A stretch of DNA of 49,054 nt from an uncultured Ruminococcus sp. (GTDB lineage: Bacteria > Bacillota > Clostridia > Oscillospirales > CAG-272): the NCBI GenBank assembly GCA_902782445.1, contig CACZNC010000025.1, forward strand, positions 1 to 49,054. The letters are read 5' to 3'. Made by a program: the position numbers and the translations under genes. Positions 9,903-17,860 of the stretch are shown piece by piece. The first letter of the stretch is position 1, and each line of letters opens with the position of its first letter. The notes beneath the pieces are model-generated. The model was given only the letters and a program-made list of their open reading frames with translations, did not search any database and was not told the origin of the DNA.

Positions 9903-9960
9903 CGGGCAGAATGCGCAGTTTTCCCGGACATCCCCGGGGAATATTCGGGGGGAATCCATA

Positions 9961-9990
9961 TTGACCTATCCCGCGGATCCGTGATATAAT
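9961..9990 (+). promoter_or_regulatory. Sigma-A promoter of the solute-binding lipoprotein gene
   Basis: TTGACC and TATAAT are separated by 18 bases, 51 bases before the start codon. Confidence 0.7.
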
Positions 9991-10041
9991 GGAGTAAATT
10001 CTAAAGACCCCGCAAAATCGTTCGGAAAGGAACCTGACTCC

Positions 10042-11547
10042 ATGAAAAGAGCCCTCGCCCTGCTCCTCGCCGTCATGATGGCCGCTCCCCTCTTCGCCTC
10101 CTGCAGCAACCGGACGCCCTCCGGCACCGAAGAGACGGCGCCCGTCTCCGAAACTCCCTCCGCGGAAGCCCTCAGCCCGGAGGAAGAAGAATCTCTCAGC
10201 GAATATGAACGCCGCCAGCGGATCCCGGACAACCTCCCCGAAGCGAACTTCGACGGCCGGATCTACCGGGTGCTCACCACCTCCGACGGCTACGACGGCC
10301 GCGTCATCAAGAAGGATGAGATCGTGGTGGAGGACATCACCGGCGACGCCTGCAACGATGCGGTCTACAACCGGAACATCCTCGTCGAGGACCGCTTCAA
10401 CGTCAAGATCGAGTGCGAGACCGACACGGATCCCCAGACCTACGTCAACACCCTCGTCACCTCCGGCGTCACGGACTACCAGCTCGTCGGATTCTACAAC
10501 TACCTCGCCGCCTCCGCCATCAGCGCGGGTTCCCTGCTCAACTGGCGGGAGATCCCCCACGTGGATCTGAGCCAGCCCTGGCACAACCGCCTTGCCAACG
10601 ACAACTGCACCATCTACGGCAAGCTCTTCGCGGCGTGCTCCGACCTCTCCATCACGTCCATGACGTACACCTACGCCATCTTCTTCAATATGCCCCTGCT
10701 CGTCGACTACGGATATCCCTCCGCCCAGATGTACGACATGGTCAAGTCCGGCGAATGGACCATCGACGCCTTTGCCGAACTCATCCGGCCCATGTATCAG
10801 GACGTGAACGGCGACGGAAAGAAGGACAACACGGATATCTACGGCTTCGGCTACCAGCTCACCAACCCCACCGACGTCTGGCTCGCCGCCTTCGACCAGC
10901 CCCTGACCGAAGTGGACGAGGAGGGCGTGCACGTCACCTTCATGACGGACAAGACCGTCTCCGCGATGGAGAAGATGGTCCAGCTGCACTACAACAATTC
11001 CGGCTTCTTCAAGTACACCAGCCAGTACGACGAGGAGAAATACTTCCTCAACGCCAAGCTCGTCTTCGCGCCCCTCCGCTTCTACACCGCATACAATGTC
11101 CTGCGCACGATGGAGGATCCCTATTCCATCCTCCCGTGGCCGAAATGGGACGAGAACCAGCAGCAGTATCTGACCAACGCGGATGACAAGTTCACCGCCT
11201 TCGGCCTGCCGCTGACCGTGTACGAGGACCTCGATTTCGCCTCCATCCTGTATGAAGCCCTCAGCGCCGAGAGCTACAAGAAGGTCTATCCGGTCTATTA
11301 CGACACCGCTCTGAAAGGCAAGTATTCCAGCGAGCCCGAAACCGCCGAGATGGTCGATCTGATCATGGAAGGCCGCGCGTTCGATCTGGCCTTCGAATTC
11401 TCCGGCACCTTCAGCGACCTCCCCTACCTCTTCCGCAAGCAGCTGGACGCCAACAACGTCAACATCGCCTCCGCCTACAAGAAGATCGAAAAGGGCCTCA
11501 ACAAGACCGCCCCGAAGCAGATCAACAAAATGTACGGCGGAGACTGA
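10042..11547 (+). CDS. Extracellular solute-binding lipoprotein (carbohydrate ABC type)
   Basis: A lipoprotein signal peptide ends at a lipobox (LFAS-C, Cys21), followed by a Ser/Glu-rich linker. The mature part, about 470 residues, has features of sugar-type substrate-binding proteins: a long two-lobed fold, DVNGDGKKDNTDIYGFG near residues 254-270 (a Ca-loop-like segment common in this group), and aromatic residues throughout. It should capture a sugar or oligosaccharide at the cell surface. AAAGGAA lies upstream of the ATG. No permease or ATPase gene is adjacent, so it is an orphan that would have to work with a transporter encoded elsewhere or act as a sensor. Confidence 0.82.
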   Translation: MKRALALLLAVMMAAPLFASCSNRTPSGTEETAPVSETPSAEALSPEEEESLSEYERRQRIPDNLPEANFDGRIYRVLTTSDGYDGRVIKKDEIVVEDITGDACNDAVYNRNILVEDRFNVKIECETDTDPQTYVNTLVTSGVTDYQLVGFYNYLAASAISAGSLLNWREIPHVDLSQPWHNRLANDNCTIYGKLFAACSDLSITSMTYTYAIFFNMPLLVDYGYPSAQMYDMVKSGEWTIDAFAELIRPMYQDVNGDGKKDNTDIYGFGYQLTNPTDVWLAAFDQPLTEVDEEGVHVTFMTDKTVSAMEKMVQLHYNNSGFFKYTSQYDEEKYFLNAKLVFAPLRFYTAYNVLRTMEDPYSILPWPKWDENQQQYLTNADDKFTAFGLPLTVYEDLDFASILYEALSAESYKKVYPVYYDTALKGKYSSEPETAEMVDLIMEGRAFDLAFEFSGTFSDLPYLFRKQLDANNVNIASAYKKIEKGLNKTAPKQINKMYGGD

Positions 11548-11557
11548 TACAAATTCC

Positions 11558-11607
11558 AGTCTAAATCATTGATTTAGACTGTCCTGAAAGTCATTCTGAC
11601 TTTCAGG
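11558..11607. repeat. Two adjacent perfect palindromes
   Basis: An 11-bp inverted repeat with a one-base centre (AGTCTAAATCA/TGATTTAGACT, 11558-11580) is followed two bases later by an 11-bp stem with a three-base loop (CCTGAAAGTCA/TGACTTTCAGG, 11583-11607). Neither has a T-run. They lie 11 bases after the stop codon of the solute-binding protein gene. Confidence 0.8.
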
Positions 11608-11621
11608 ATCACGCAAAACCC

Positions 11622-11669
11622 TTTTGCAATGGTTTTGTGTGGAATTTTGCAATGGTTTTGTGTGGAATT
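11622..11669. repeat. Two 25-bp direct repeats (23-bp period)
   Basis: TTTTGCAATGGTTTTGTGTG plus GAATT occurs at 11622-11646 and again at 11645-11669, overlapping by two bases. The first copy can also pair with GCAAAACCC just before it. The rest of this 324-base gap holds palindromes, a terminator and the next promoter, and I see no gene in it. Confidence 0.8.
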
Positions 11670-11768
11670 AGTATGAGAACACAGGCGGCATCGGCGGAAA
11701 AACAGCCCGAACACCGCAGGCTTCCCCGTCCTCCGGCTCCCGGCCTCTGCATTCTGATCATTCTCCCC

Positions 11769-11798
11769 AGGCGGATCTCCGGGTCCGCCTCTTTTTTT
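11769..11798 (+). terminator. Intrinsic terminator
   Basis: AGGCGGA and TCCGCCT pair across an eight-base loop and are followed by C then seven T. It would end transcripts from the solute-binding protein gene. Confidence 0.85.
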
Positions 11799-11807
11799 CG
11801 CCGCGCC

Positions 11808-11836
11808 TTGCATTCCGTCCGGGGATATGCTATAAT
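11808..11836 (+). promoter_or_regulatory. Sigma-A promoter of the ACT/UPF0210/methyltransferase operon
   Basis: TTGCAT and TATAAT are separated by 17 bases, 35 bases before the ACT gene start. Confidence 0.75.
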
Positions 11837-11871
11837 ATCAAAAATCAAGAACCGGCAATAAGGAGACCTCC

Positions 11872-12141
11872 ATGAAAGCTGTCGTTACCGTCATCGGGCG
11901 GGATACCGTCGGGATCCTCGCGAAAGTCGCGTCCGTCTGCGCCGCGCACAACGCCAACATCCTCGACGTCACCCAGTCCGTCCTTTCCGAAATGTTCACC
12001 ATGATCATGGTTCTCGATATCTCCGGCCTCAACTCCTCCTTCGCGGATCTGCACGACGCGCTGGACCGGCTGGGCGGGGAGATCGGCATGAAGATCCTCA
12101 CGATGCACGAGGACATCTTCAATTCCATGCACCGCATCTGA
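11872..12141 (+). CDS. ACT domain protein (UPF0237 family)
   Basis: This 89-residue protein is a single ACT domain, with the usual opening VVTVIGRDTVGILAKVASVCAAHNANI and a length standard for UPF0237. ACT domains bind small ligands, often amino acids, and are related to the glycine-cleavage regulator GcvR. AAGGAGACC precedes the ATG. It lies nine bases upstream of the UPF0210 gene. That pair is a widely conserved arrangement in Firmicutes and suggests joint function, although the ligand is not established. Confidence 0.92.
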   Translation: MKAVVTVIGRDTVGILAKVASVCAAHNANILDVTQSVLSEMFTMIMVLDISGLNSSFADLHDALDRLGGEIGMKILTMHEDIFNSMHRI

Positions 12142-12150
12142 GGAGGACCC

Positions 12151-13509
12151 ATGTTCAACGCAACCGACATCCTTGAAACCATCCGCATGATCGATCAGGA
12201 AAACCTCGACGTGCGCACCATCACGATGGGGATCTCCCTGCTCTCCTGCGCCGACCGGGACATCACCCGGGCCTGCTCCCTCGTCTACGACAAGATCTGC
12301 CGGCTGGCGGAGCGGCTTGTTCCCGTGGGGGAGGAGATTGAGCGGACCTACGGGATCCCGATCATCAACAAGCGGATCTCCGTCACGCCGGTCTCCATGC
12401 TGGCCGCGGTCTCCGGGGGCGATCCCGTGCTCTACGCGAAGACGCTGGACCGGGCGGCGAAGGCGGTGGGCGTGAATTTCGTCGGAGGATATTCCGCCCT
12501 CGTGCAGAAGGGATTCGCGGCGGGGGAAAGAGAACTGATCGCGTCGATCCCCGAAGCCCTCTCTTCGACCGAACGGGTCTGCTGTTCCGTCAACGTGGGA
12601 TCGACGAAGGCCGGGATCAACATGGACGCCGTGGGACTGATGGGGGAGGCGATCCTCGCATCCGCCCGGGCGACCGCGGATCAGAACTGCATGGGAGCCG
12701 CGAAGATCGTGGTCTTCTGCAACGCGCCGGAGGACAATCCCTTCATGGCGGGCGCGTTCCACGGAGTCGGGGAGCCGGACTGCGAGATCAACGTCGGCGT
12801 GTCCGGCCCCGGAGCCGTGCGGTCCGCTCTGGCGAAATGCCCGGACGGGGACCTGACCGAAGTTTCGGACGTCATCAAGAAGACGGCTTTCAAGATCACC
12901 CGGATGGGACAGCTCGTCGGGACCGAGGCCTCGAAGCGGCTGGGCGTCCCCTTCGGGATCGTGGACCTCTCCCTCGCGCCGACCCCCGCCGTCGGGGATT
13001 CCGTGGCCCACATCATCGAGGAAATGGGCATCGAGGTCTGCGGAGCCCACGGGACGACCGCCGCTCTCGCCCTGTTGAACGACGCGGTGAAAAAGGGCGG
13101 CGTCATGGCTTCCTCCCATGTCGGGGGGCTGTCCGGCGCATTCATCCCGGTCTCGGAGGACGCGGGCATGATCGACGCGGCGCGCTCCGGGGATCTCTCG
13201 GTGGAAAAGCTCGAAGCCATGACCGCGGTCTGCTCCGTAGGGCTCGACATGATCGTGATCCCGGGATCCACCTCCGCCGCCACCATTTCGGCCATCATCG
13301 CGGACGAGGCGGCCATCGGCATGGTGAACTCCAAGACCACCGCCGTGCGCGTGATCCCGGCGATCGGAAGGAAGGCTGGGGAAGAACTGGAATTCGGAGG
13401 GCTCTTCGGCTCCGGTCCCATCATGGCCCTGCACAACGACCGCAGCAGCGAAAAGTTCATCCGCCGGGGAGGCCGCATCCCCGCGCCGATGCAGTCCCTC
13501 AAAAACTGA
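12151..13509 (+). CDS. UPF0210 / PFL (DUF711) family protein
   Basis: At 452 residues it has the full family length. Recognisable family stretches include [20 protein letters not shown] at the N-terminus, [13 protein letters not shown] near residue 69, and GHVGGLSG-like [17 protein letters not shown] toward the C-terminus. The family is related to pyruvate-formate-lyase-like folds, but I see no glycyl-radical motif, so enzymatic activity is unproven. GAGGAGGACCC lies just upstream of the ATG. Its tight pairing with the ACT protein suggests a ligand-sensing partner. Confidence 0.92.
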   Translation: MFNATDILETIRMIDQENLDVRTITMGISLLSCADRDITRACSLVYDKICRLAERLVPVGEEIERTYGIPIINKRISVTPVSMLAAVSGGDPVLYAKTLDRAAKAVGVNFVGGYSALVQKGFAAGERELIASIPEALSSTERVCCSVNVGSTKAGINMDAVGLMGEAILASARATADQNCMGAAKIVVFCNAPEDNPFMAGAFHGVGEPDCEINVGVSGPGAVRSALAKCPDGDLTEVSDVIKKTAFKITRMGQLVGTEASKRLGVPFGIVDLSLAPTPAVGDSVAHIIEEMGIEVCGAHGTTAALALLNDAVKKGGVMASSHVGGLSGAFIPVSEDAGMIDAARSGDLSVEKLEAMTAVCSVGLDMIVIPGSTSAATISAIIADEAAIGMVNSKTTAVRVIPAIGRKAGEELEFGGLFGSGPIMALHNDRSSEKFIRRGGRIPAPMQSLKN

Positions 13510-13528
13510 TTTTTTCGGGAGGTACGCC

Positions 13529-14188
13529 ATGACGGAGCAAAAACTCGAGCCGATGGGCGAATTCTTCAACCGGCGGGCGGACGGGTACGAGGAGCACCAG
13601 CGTTCCGCCGTCGACGGAGCCCCGGAACTGTACGATTTCACGGCTTCCCTGCTCCCGGACAGGCCCGGCGCCGAGATCCTGGACCTCGGATGCGGGACGG
13701 GGCTGGAGCTCGACGCGTATTTCCCGCGCAATCCCACCGCCGCCGTCACGGGGATCGACCTCTCCGAAGCCCTGACGGACGAACTGCTGAAAAAACACGC
13801 GGACAAAAACGTCGCCGTGATCCTCGCCTCCTATTTCGACGAGCCCTTCGGCGTCTCGGCGTTCGACGCGGCGGTGTCCGTCATGTCCCTGCACCACTTC
13901 GAGAAGGAGCGCAAGATCCCCCTGTACCGCAAGCTGAAGGAATCGCTGAAACCCGGCGGCTTTTTCATCCTGACCGACTATTTCGCGCCGGATGAGAAAT
14001 TCGAAACCTTCCGGTTCGCCGAGCTCCGGCGGCTGAAAGAACACTGGGGGATCCCTGAGGACGAATTCTGCCATTACGACACCCCGCTCACCGCGGAACA
14101 CGAGACCGAAGCGCTCCGGGCCGGGGGATTTACGGAGATCGAGGCGCTCCGCCGCTGGGGGAATACAGTGACGATCCGCGCAAAATGA
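13529..14188 (+). CDS. Class I SAM-dependent methyltransferase
   Basis: This 219-residue protein carries motif I ILDLGCGTGLELDAYF near residue 49, an acidic residue after the second strand (TGIDLSE), and motif IV-like FDAAVSVMSLHHF near residue 112, followed by LKPGGFFILTDY. These define the Rossmann-type SAM-binding domain. The substrate cannot be inferred. GGGAGG precedes the ATG and the gap to the UPF0210 gene is 19 bases, so it is the third gene of the operon. Confidence 0.88.
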   Translation: MTEQKLEPMGEFFNRRADGYEEHQRSAVDGAPELYDFTASLLPDRPGAEILDLGCGTGLELDAYFPRNPTAAVTGIDLSEALTDELLKKHADKNVAVILASYFDEPFGVSAFDAAVSVMSLHHFEKERKIPLYRKLKESLKPGGFFILTDYFAPDEKFETFRFAELRRLKEHWGIPEDEFCHYDTPLTAEHETEALRAGGFTEIEALRRWGNTVTIRAK

Positions 14189-14245
14189 CGGAAACCGGGG
14201 GCGGGATCCGGCAGAAATCCGTCCGCTTTTCCGAAGATGAAAAAC

Positions 14246-14278
14246 AAACGGAAATCCTCTTGCCAGATTTCCGTTTTT
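14246..14278 (+). terminator. Intrinsic terminator of the methyltransferase operon
   Basis: An 11-bp stem (AAACGGAAATC/GATTTCCGTTT) with a nine-base loop ends in a T-run. The loop and 3' arm contain the -35 hexamer and spacer of the next promoter. Confidence 0.88.
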
Positions 14279-14288
14279 CTGGTATAAT
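14260..14288 (+). promoter_or_regulatory. Sigma-A promoter of queT
   Basis: TTGCCA and TATAAT (extended as TGGTATAAT) are separated by 17 bases. The -35 begins inside the loop of the preceding terminator. Confidence 0.85.
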
Positions 14289-14308
14289 AAAGGCGCAAAC
14301 CGAACAAC

Positions 14309-14348
14309 GGTGAGTTCGTGACCATCCTCACCTTAATCAAAACTACGG
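14309..14348 (+). ncRNA. preQ1-I riboswitch aptamer
   Basis: A six-base stem (GGTGAG/CTCACC) encloses a 12-base loop beginning TTCGTGACC and is followed by an A-rich tail (TTAATCAAAACTACGG). CGTG of the loop can pair with TACG of the tail to form the pseudoknot typical of preQ1-I aptamers, with AAAA of the tail lying in the stem groove. Size, loop and tail closely match known members. It lies 21 bases after the -10 element and directly before a terminator and queT, the expected target gene. Confidence 0.85.
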
Positions 14349-14354
14349 ACAGAG

Positions 14355-14388
14355 TGCGCGAGGCTTTTTGTCCCCGCGTGTTTTTTTG
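14355..14388 (+). terminator. Attenuator terminator of the preQ1 riboswitch
   Basis: GCGCG-A-GG pairs with CC-C-CGCGT (one mismatch, one wobble) across a short loop, followed by seven T. Its place between aptamer and start codon indicates transcriptional control: ligand binding would be expected to favour termination. Confidence 0.75.
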
Positions 14389-14406
14389 TCCCGGAAAGGG
14401 CTTTGC

Positions 14407-14931
14407 ATGAACAAGAAAACCAAATTCCTCACCACGGCTGCCATGATCGCCGCCATGTACGTCGCGCTCTCCTGGGTCTCCCAGACGCTCGGTCTCTGCT
14501 CGGGCGCCGTCCAGTGCCGGATCTCCGAGGCGCTCTGCGTCCTGCCCGTCTTCACGACCGCGGCCATTCCCGGCGTGACCCTCGGCTGTCTCATCACCAA
14601 CATCCTGTTCGGACTCGGTCCCCTCGACGTAGGACTCGGCACTCTCGCCACCCTGACCGCCGCGCTGGTATGCTGGGCCATCCGGAAGCTGCCCTATCTC
14701 GCTTCCATTCCCACCATCGCCGCGAACGCGCTCATCGTTCCCCTCGTTCTGATCTATTACAAATTCAGCAGCGGCTACCTCGTGGACGCGGGGCTCGTTG
14801 CCGTCGGCGAGATCATCGCGTGCGGCATTCTCGGCACCCTCCTCGTCTGGTATCTCATGAAGCATCCGAAGACCGTCAAGGCTCTGGGCTTCACCTCCCC
14901 CGAAACGGCCCGTGAAACAGCGGCGGCGTAA
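14407..14931 (+). CDS. queT: QueT family queuosine-precursor ECF transporter S component
   Basis: This 174-residue membrane protein has about five or six helices and matches the QueT family, with features such as MIAAMYVALSW, RISEALCVLPVFT and GCLITNILFGLGPLDVGLGT. QueT is the substrate-binding subunit of an energy-coupling-factor transporter that imports queuosine precursors such as preQ1. It needs shared EcfA/EcfT subunits encoded elsewhere. I chose the ATG at 14407 because GGAAAGGG precedes it and upstream in-frame sequence belongs to the terminator. The preQ1-I riboswitch and attenuator upstream support both function and feedback control. Confidence 0.93.
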   Translation: MNKKTKFLTTAAMIAAMYVALSWVSQTLGLCSGAVQCRISEALCVLPVFTTAAIPGVTLGCLITNILFGLGPLDVGLGTLATLTAALVCWAIRKLPYLASIPTIAANALIVPLVLIYYKFSSGYLVDAGLVAVGEIIACGILGTLLVWYLMKHPKTVKALGFTSPETARETAAA

Positions 14932-14952
14932 AACAGCCGTCAGTCAGATAAA

Positions 14953-15003
14953 AATCGATCCCCCGCGGAACTCCGGTTTGCGTCCGTCGGGGGATTCTTT
15001 GTT
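14953..15003. terminator. Bidirectional terminator between queT and the folC operon
   Basis: ATCCCCCG (14958-14965) pairs with CGGGGGAT (14988-14995). TTCTTTGTTT follows on the plus strand and an ATTTTTAT tract follows on the minus strand, so it can serve both convergent units. Confidence 0.8.
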
Positions 15004-15713
15004 TATTCATCCTTTCCGCCGAGACGGAAGAAGCCGGTTTTCTTTTCCGACACCTCCGAGGCGACAAGGAGCTTTTTGATGTAATGGGTGCCGTCCTCCC
15101 GCTTGATGACGAGGGCGAAGTATTCGGGAGACATACCGCCGTCTTCCTCCTTCGACACGACGCGGAACCGGACCCGGTAGGTGCGTTCCGTCTCCCGGAT
15201 CTCGGTGATGAGGGGGATGTAGGGACTGGCCTCGGGCATCAGGGTGGTGACGTAGACCCCCACCCGGGAGAGGTACTGGAACCGCTCGCCGTCCTTGTGG
15301 GTGATTTTCACGTCCCCGCCGAAAATGCGGTACATCACGGACTCGAACTCGGATTCCGGAATGACCTGCGTGATGTGGTATTCGGGGTAGGCCCTCTCCG
15401 TCTTCTCGATCAGGGCGGTGTTGGCGGAGTATTGCAGATACCCCACCGAGAGCATGTAGGTGAGCACGGTGTCCCGGTATTCCCGGATCGCGTCGCCCAT
15501 GTTCGTGAAGGTCGGGAGGGTGTCGGAATCGGTGATCAGCATCGAAAGCAGATCTGTAAGGAGGACGGATTCCTCCCCGTCGGCCGGCAGACTGCGGAGC
15601 ACGCTCTCGCCCATGTAGTCGTAGGTGTCGAACCCGAGCTTGTCGAGCAGGGTGCAGGAGGACAAAAGCGCGAGGATGAGCGGGATCATGAAAAGTCTTA
15701 TTCTTTTTTTCAC
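15003..15713 (-). CDS. Hypothetical lipoprotein in the folT-folC operon
   Basis: A lipoprotein signal peptide ends in LLSS-C (Cys20). The mature protein of about 215 residues has mixed alpha/beta character with a C-terminal positively charged tail. I do not recognise the family. It starts 25 bases after folC in the same direction, so it is probably transcribed from the THF-controlled promoter, although nothing in it suggests a folate role. AGGAGG lies just upstream of the ATG. Confidence 0.75.
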   Translation of the reverse strand: MKKRIRLFMIPLILALLSSCTLLDKLGFDTYDYMGESVLRSLPADGEESVLLTDLLSMLITDSDTLPTFTNMGDAIREYRDTVLTYMLSVGYLQYSANTALIEKTERAYPEYHITQVIPESEFESVMYRIFGGDVKITHKDGERFQYLSRVGVYVTTLMPEASPYIPLITEIRETERTYRVRFRVVSKEEDGGMSPEYFALVIKREDGTHYIKKLLVASEVSEKKTGFFRLGGKDE

Positions 15714-15738
15714 GCTTCCTCCTTTCCGGTATGCTTCA

Positions 15739-17037
15739 TCATGCGTTATAGTCTGAAAGAATGCCTCGGACCGCCCGCTTCACGTCCGCGTACATGTACA
15801 GGGAACCGAGACACACAAGGGGCCGCCCCTGCTTCCGGGCTTTCGAAACCGCCGCGCCTACACCATCCGCGAGAACGTCAAAGCTCTCCGCGTCCGTGCC
15901 GCAGGAGACGAACTCCGCGGCGGCCTCCTCTGCGGAGAGGGAGCGGGCGTTGTCCGGCCTCACGGTCACGGCGAAGGCGGCGAGGGGGGCGAGGGAGGCG
16001 ATCATTTCCCGATGGGCTTTGTCGGCCATGACGCCCATGAGCAGTCCGACCTTTCCGTCCTCAGCGAGGGGAGAGAGAACGGAGCGGATGTTTTCGACGG
16101 CTCCCGCGATGCCCTGGGGGTTGTGGGCTCCGTCGTAGATCACGAGAGGCTCCCGGGACAGAATCTCGAATCTCGCCTTCCAGCGGGCGCGGTCCAGTCC
16201 CTCTTCCACGGCGGCGTCGGGGATGGCATATCCCTCCTCCCGCAAGAGATCCACAGCCGTCAGCACGGTCGCGGCGTTGCGGGTCTGGTAGAGCCCGAGC
16301 AGAGGGATCCGCACTTCCCTTCCCCGGAACCGGAATTCCGTTCCCGAGAGATCCGCCCGGATATCGGAGATCGCCTCGAAATCCGTGCGATGGAAGGGGC
16401 ATCCGCGCTCCCCGGCGATCTTTCTCACGACTTCTGCCGCGCCGTCGCTCCCCTCACCGAAGAGGACGGGGACACCCGGTTTCAGGATCCCGGCTTTCTC
16501 CGCGGCGATGGCTTCGGGGGTGTCTCCGAGGATGGCGCAGTGGTCCAGCGCGATCCCGGTGATGATCGAGAGGACGGAGGTCTCGATGACGTTCGTGGAA
16601 TCCAACCGCCCGCCGAGGCCGCATTCGAAGACGGCGAGGTCGCATCCGATCTTTTTGTAATACACGAACGCGATCGCCGTGATGAGTTCGAACTCCGTCG
16701 GGCTGTCCTCCATGTCCCGGGCGGCTTCCATGACGGTCTCCGCCGCGTCGGCGAGATCGGAGTCCGCAATGTCCTCTCCGTCGAACCGGATCCGCTCGTT
16801 GAAGCGTTCGATGTAGGGGGAGGTGAAGAGACCGGTGCGGTACCCCGCCGCGCGGAGGATGGAATCGAGCATGGCGGAGACGGAGCCTTTTCCGTTGGTC
16901 CCGGCGATGTGGACGAATTTCAGATCGTTCTCCGGGTGGCCGAGCCGTTCGCAGAGGACCGAGATCCGCTCGAGCCCCGGACGGCTTCCCTTCCAGTCCA
17001 CGGAATGAATGAACCGGAGCGCTTCTTCGTAGGTCAT
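15739..17037 (-). CDS. folC: Bifunctional folylpolyglutamate/dihydrofolate synthase
   Basis: FolC adds glutamate to folates, trapping them in the cell, and can also make dihydrofolate. At 432 residues it is of normal length. The P-loop IAGTNGKGSVSAMLDS is near residue 44. Family motifs SPYIERFNERI, GLGGRLDSTNV, ALDHCAILGDTPEAIAAEKA and YDGAHNPQG follow in the expected order. It begins ten bases after folT and shares its transcript, so folate uptake and retention are controlled together by the THF riboswitch. Confidence 0.95.
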   Translation of the reverse strand: MTYEEALRFIHSVDWKGSRPGLERISVLCERLGHPENDLKFVHIAGTNGKGSVSAMLDSILRAAGYRTGLFTSPYIERFNERIRFDGEDIADSDLADAAETVMEAARDMEDSPTEFELITAIAFVYYKKIGCDLAVFECGLGGRLDSTNVIETSVLSIITGIALDHCAILGDTPEAIAAEKAGILKPGVPVLFGEGSDGAAEVVRKIAGERGCPFHRTDFEAISDIRADLSGTEFRFRGREVRIPLLGLYQTRNAATVLTAVDLLREEGYAIPDAAVEEGLDRARWKARFEILSREPLVIYDGAHNPQGIAGAVENIRSVLSPLAEDGKVGLLMGVMADKAHREMIASLAPLAAFAVTVRPDNARSLSAEEAAAEFVSCGTDAESFDVLADGVGAAVSKARKQGRPLVCLGSLYMYADVKRAVRGILSDYNA

Positions 17038-17047
17038 GGCAAAGCCC

Positions 17048-17572
17048 TCACAGTCTGACGTGCTTTCTGAGGATCCCGCACAGCCGCTGAAGCACCGGGA
17101 TCAGCACGAGGTTCATGATAAAGAGCGCGGCAAACGCCGGGATCCGGGAGACGAAAAATCCCCAGTAAGTCTTGCTCCCCGAAATGATCGAGATCCACAG
17201 CGTATCCACGGCGAGGCCGATCACGAAATTGGCGATGAAGGACGAGGGCAGGATGTGGAGAAGGAATTTCGGATCCTTCCGGAACAGGAACCAGCCGAAG
17301 CAGGCGCCTTTGAGAGCGGCCGTGACGGTGAATCCGGGGAAATACGCGCCCCGGGGGAACAAAATCGCCCCGATGAGGTCCGCCAGACCCCAGACCGTCG
17401 CTCCCCCCGCGGGTCCGTACAGGATCGCCGCGATCACCGCCGGCACGAAGGTCAGGGTGACTTTGATCGAATCCGTGAAAACCACGGGAACGAAGCGGTC
17501 CAGCACGACGGCAAGGGCGGTCAGCATGGCGAGCGTCACGGCGGTCCGAAGGGGAAAGAGCTTTTTTTTCAT
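17048..17572 (-). CDS. folT: Folate ECF transporter S component
   Basis: This 174-residue, roughly six-helix membrane protein has ECF S-component features: TLAMLTALAVVLDRF near the N-terminus, then VTLTFVPAVIAAILYGPAGGA and a conserved FPGFTVTAALKG. These fit FolT, the folate-binding S subunit. I use the ATG at 17572, which GGGAGGG precedes; an in-frame ATG at 17614 lies in the leader. FolC directly downstream and a THF riboswitch upstream make the assignment firm. Shared energising subunits must be encoded elsewhere. Confidence 0.92.
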   Translation of the reverse strand: MKKKLFPLRTAVTLAMLTALAVVLDRFVPVVFTDSIKVTLTFVPAVIAAILYGPAGGATVWGLADLIGAILFPRGAYFPGFTVTAALKGACFGWFLFRKDPKFLLHILPSSFIANFVIGLAVDTLWISIISGSKTYWGFFVSRIPAFAALFIMNLVLIPVLQRLCGILRKHVRL

Positions 17573-17606
17573 AAAGAGAAAACCCTCCCATAAAAATGCT
17601 TTGCGG

Positions 17607-17667
17607 AAAAACAAAAACCACCGCTCGCACGTTTATGAGAGTAATCTGCTCTTTAGCATGACAGCGG
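17607..17667 (-). terminator. Possible expression platform of the THF riboswitch
   Basis: CCGCT in the 3' strand of the aptamer's closing region can pair with AGCGG about 38 bases downstream, which is followed by TGG and TTTTTGTTTTT. This could be an alternative terminator. Pairing is only five bases, so translational control is also possible. Confidence 0.35.
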
Positions 17668-17755
17668 GATGCGGCACCGTGACCGCAGCTTCCGCTTTCG
17701 TCCGACGGACAACTCCCCGTTCCGCCGGCACTTGACGCCGCGATGCCTACTCTGT
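17661..17755 (-). ncRNA. Tetrahydrofolate (THF) riboswitch
   Basis: Read on the minus strand, the 95 bases show the conserved THF aptamer elements in order: GAGTAG near the 5' end, GGCGTCAAGTGCCG, GAACGGGGAGTTGTC, ACGAAAGCGGAAGCTGCGGTC and GGTGCCGCATCCCGCTGT. ACAG at the 5' end pairs with CTGT at the 3' end. It lies between a consensus promoter and folT-folC, the classical target genes. Confidence 0.92.
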
Positions 17756-17790
17756 TCGGAAACCCTGATGACGGTCTTTCCGCATGGGAG

Positions 17791-17819
17791 ATTATACCAC
17801 AGAGCAACCGGCATTGCAA
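17791..17819 (-). promoter_or_regulatory. Sigma-A promoter of the folT operon
   Basis: On the minus strand TTGCAA (17819-17814) and TATAAT (17796-17791, extended as TGGTATAAT) are separated by 17 bases, 35 bases before the THF aptamer. Confidence 0.85.
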
Positions 17820-17860
17820 GAGCCCCGCGGCAAATTCACGGGAATTTCACAAGATCCGGC

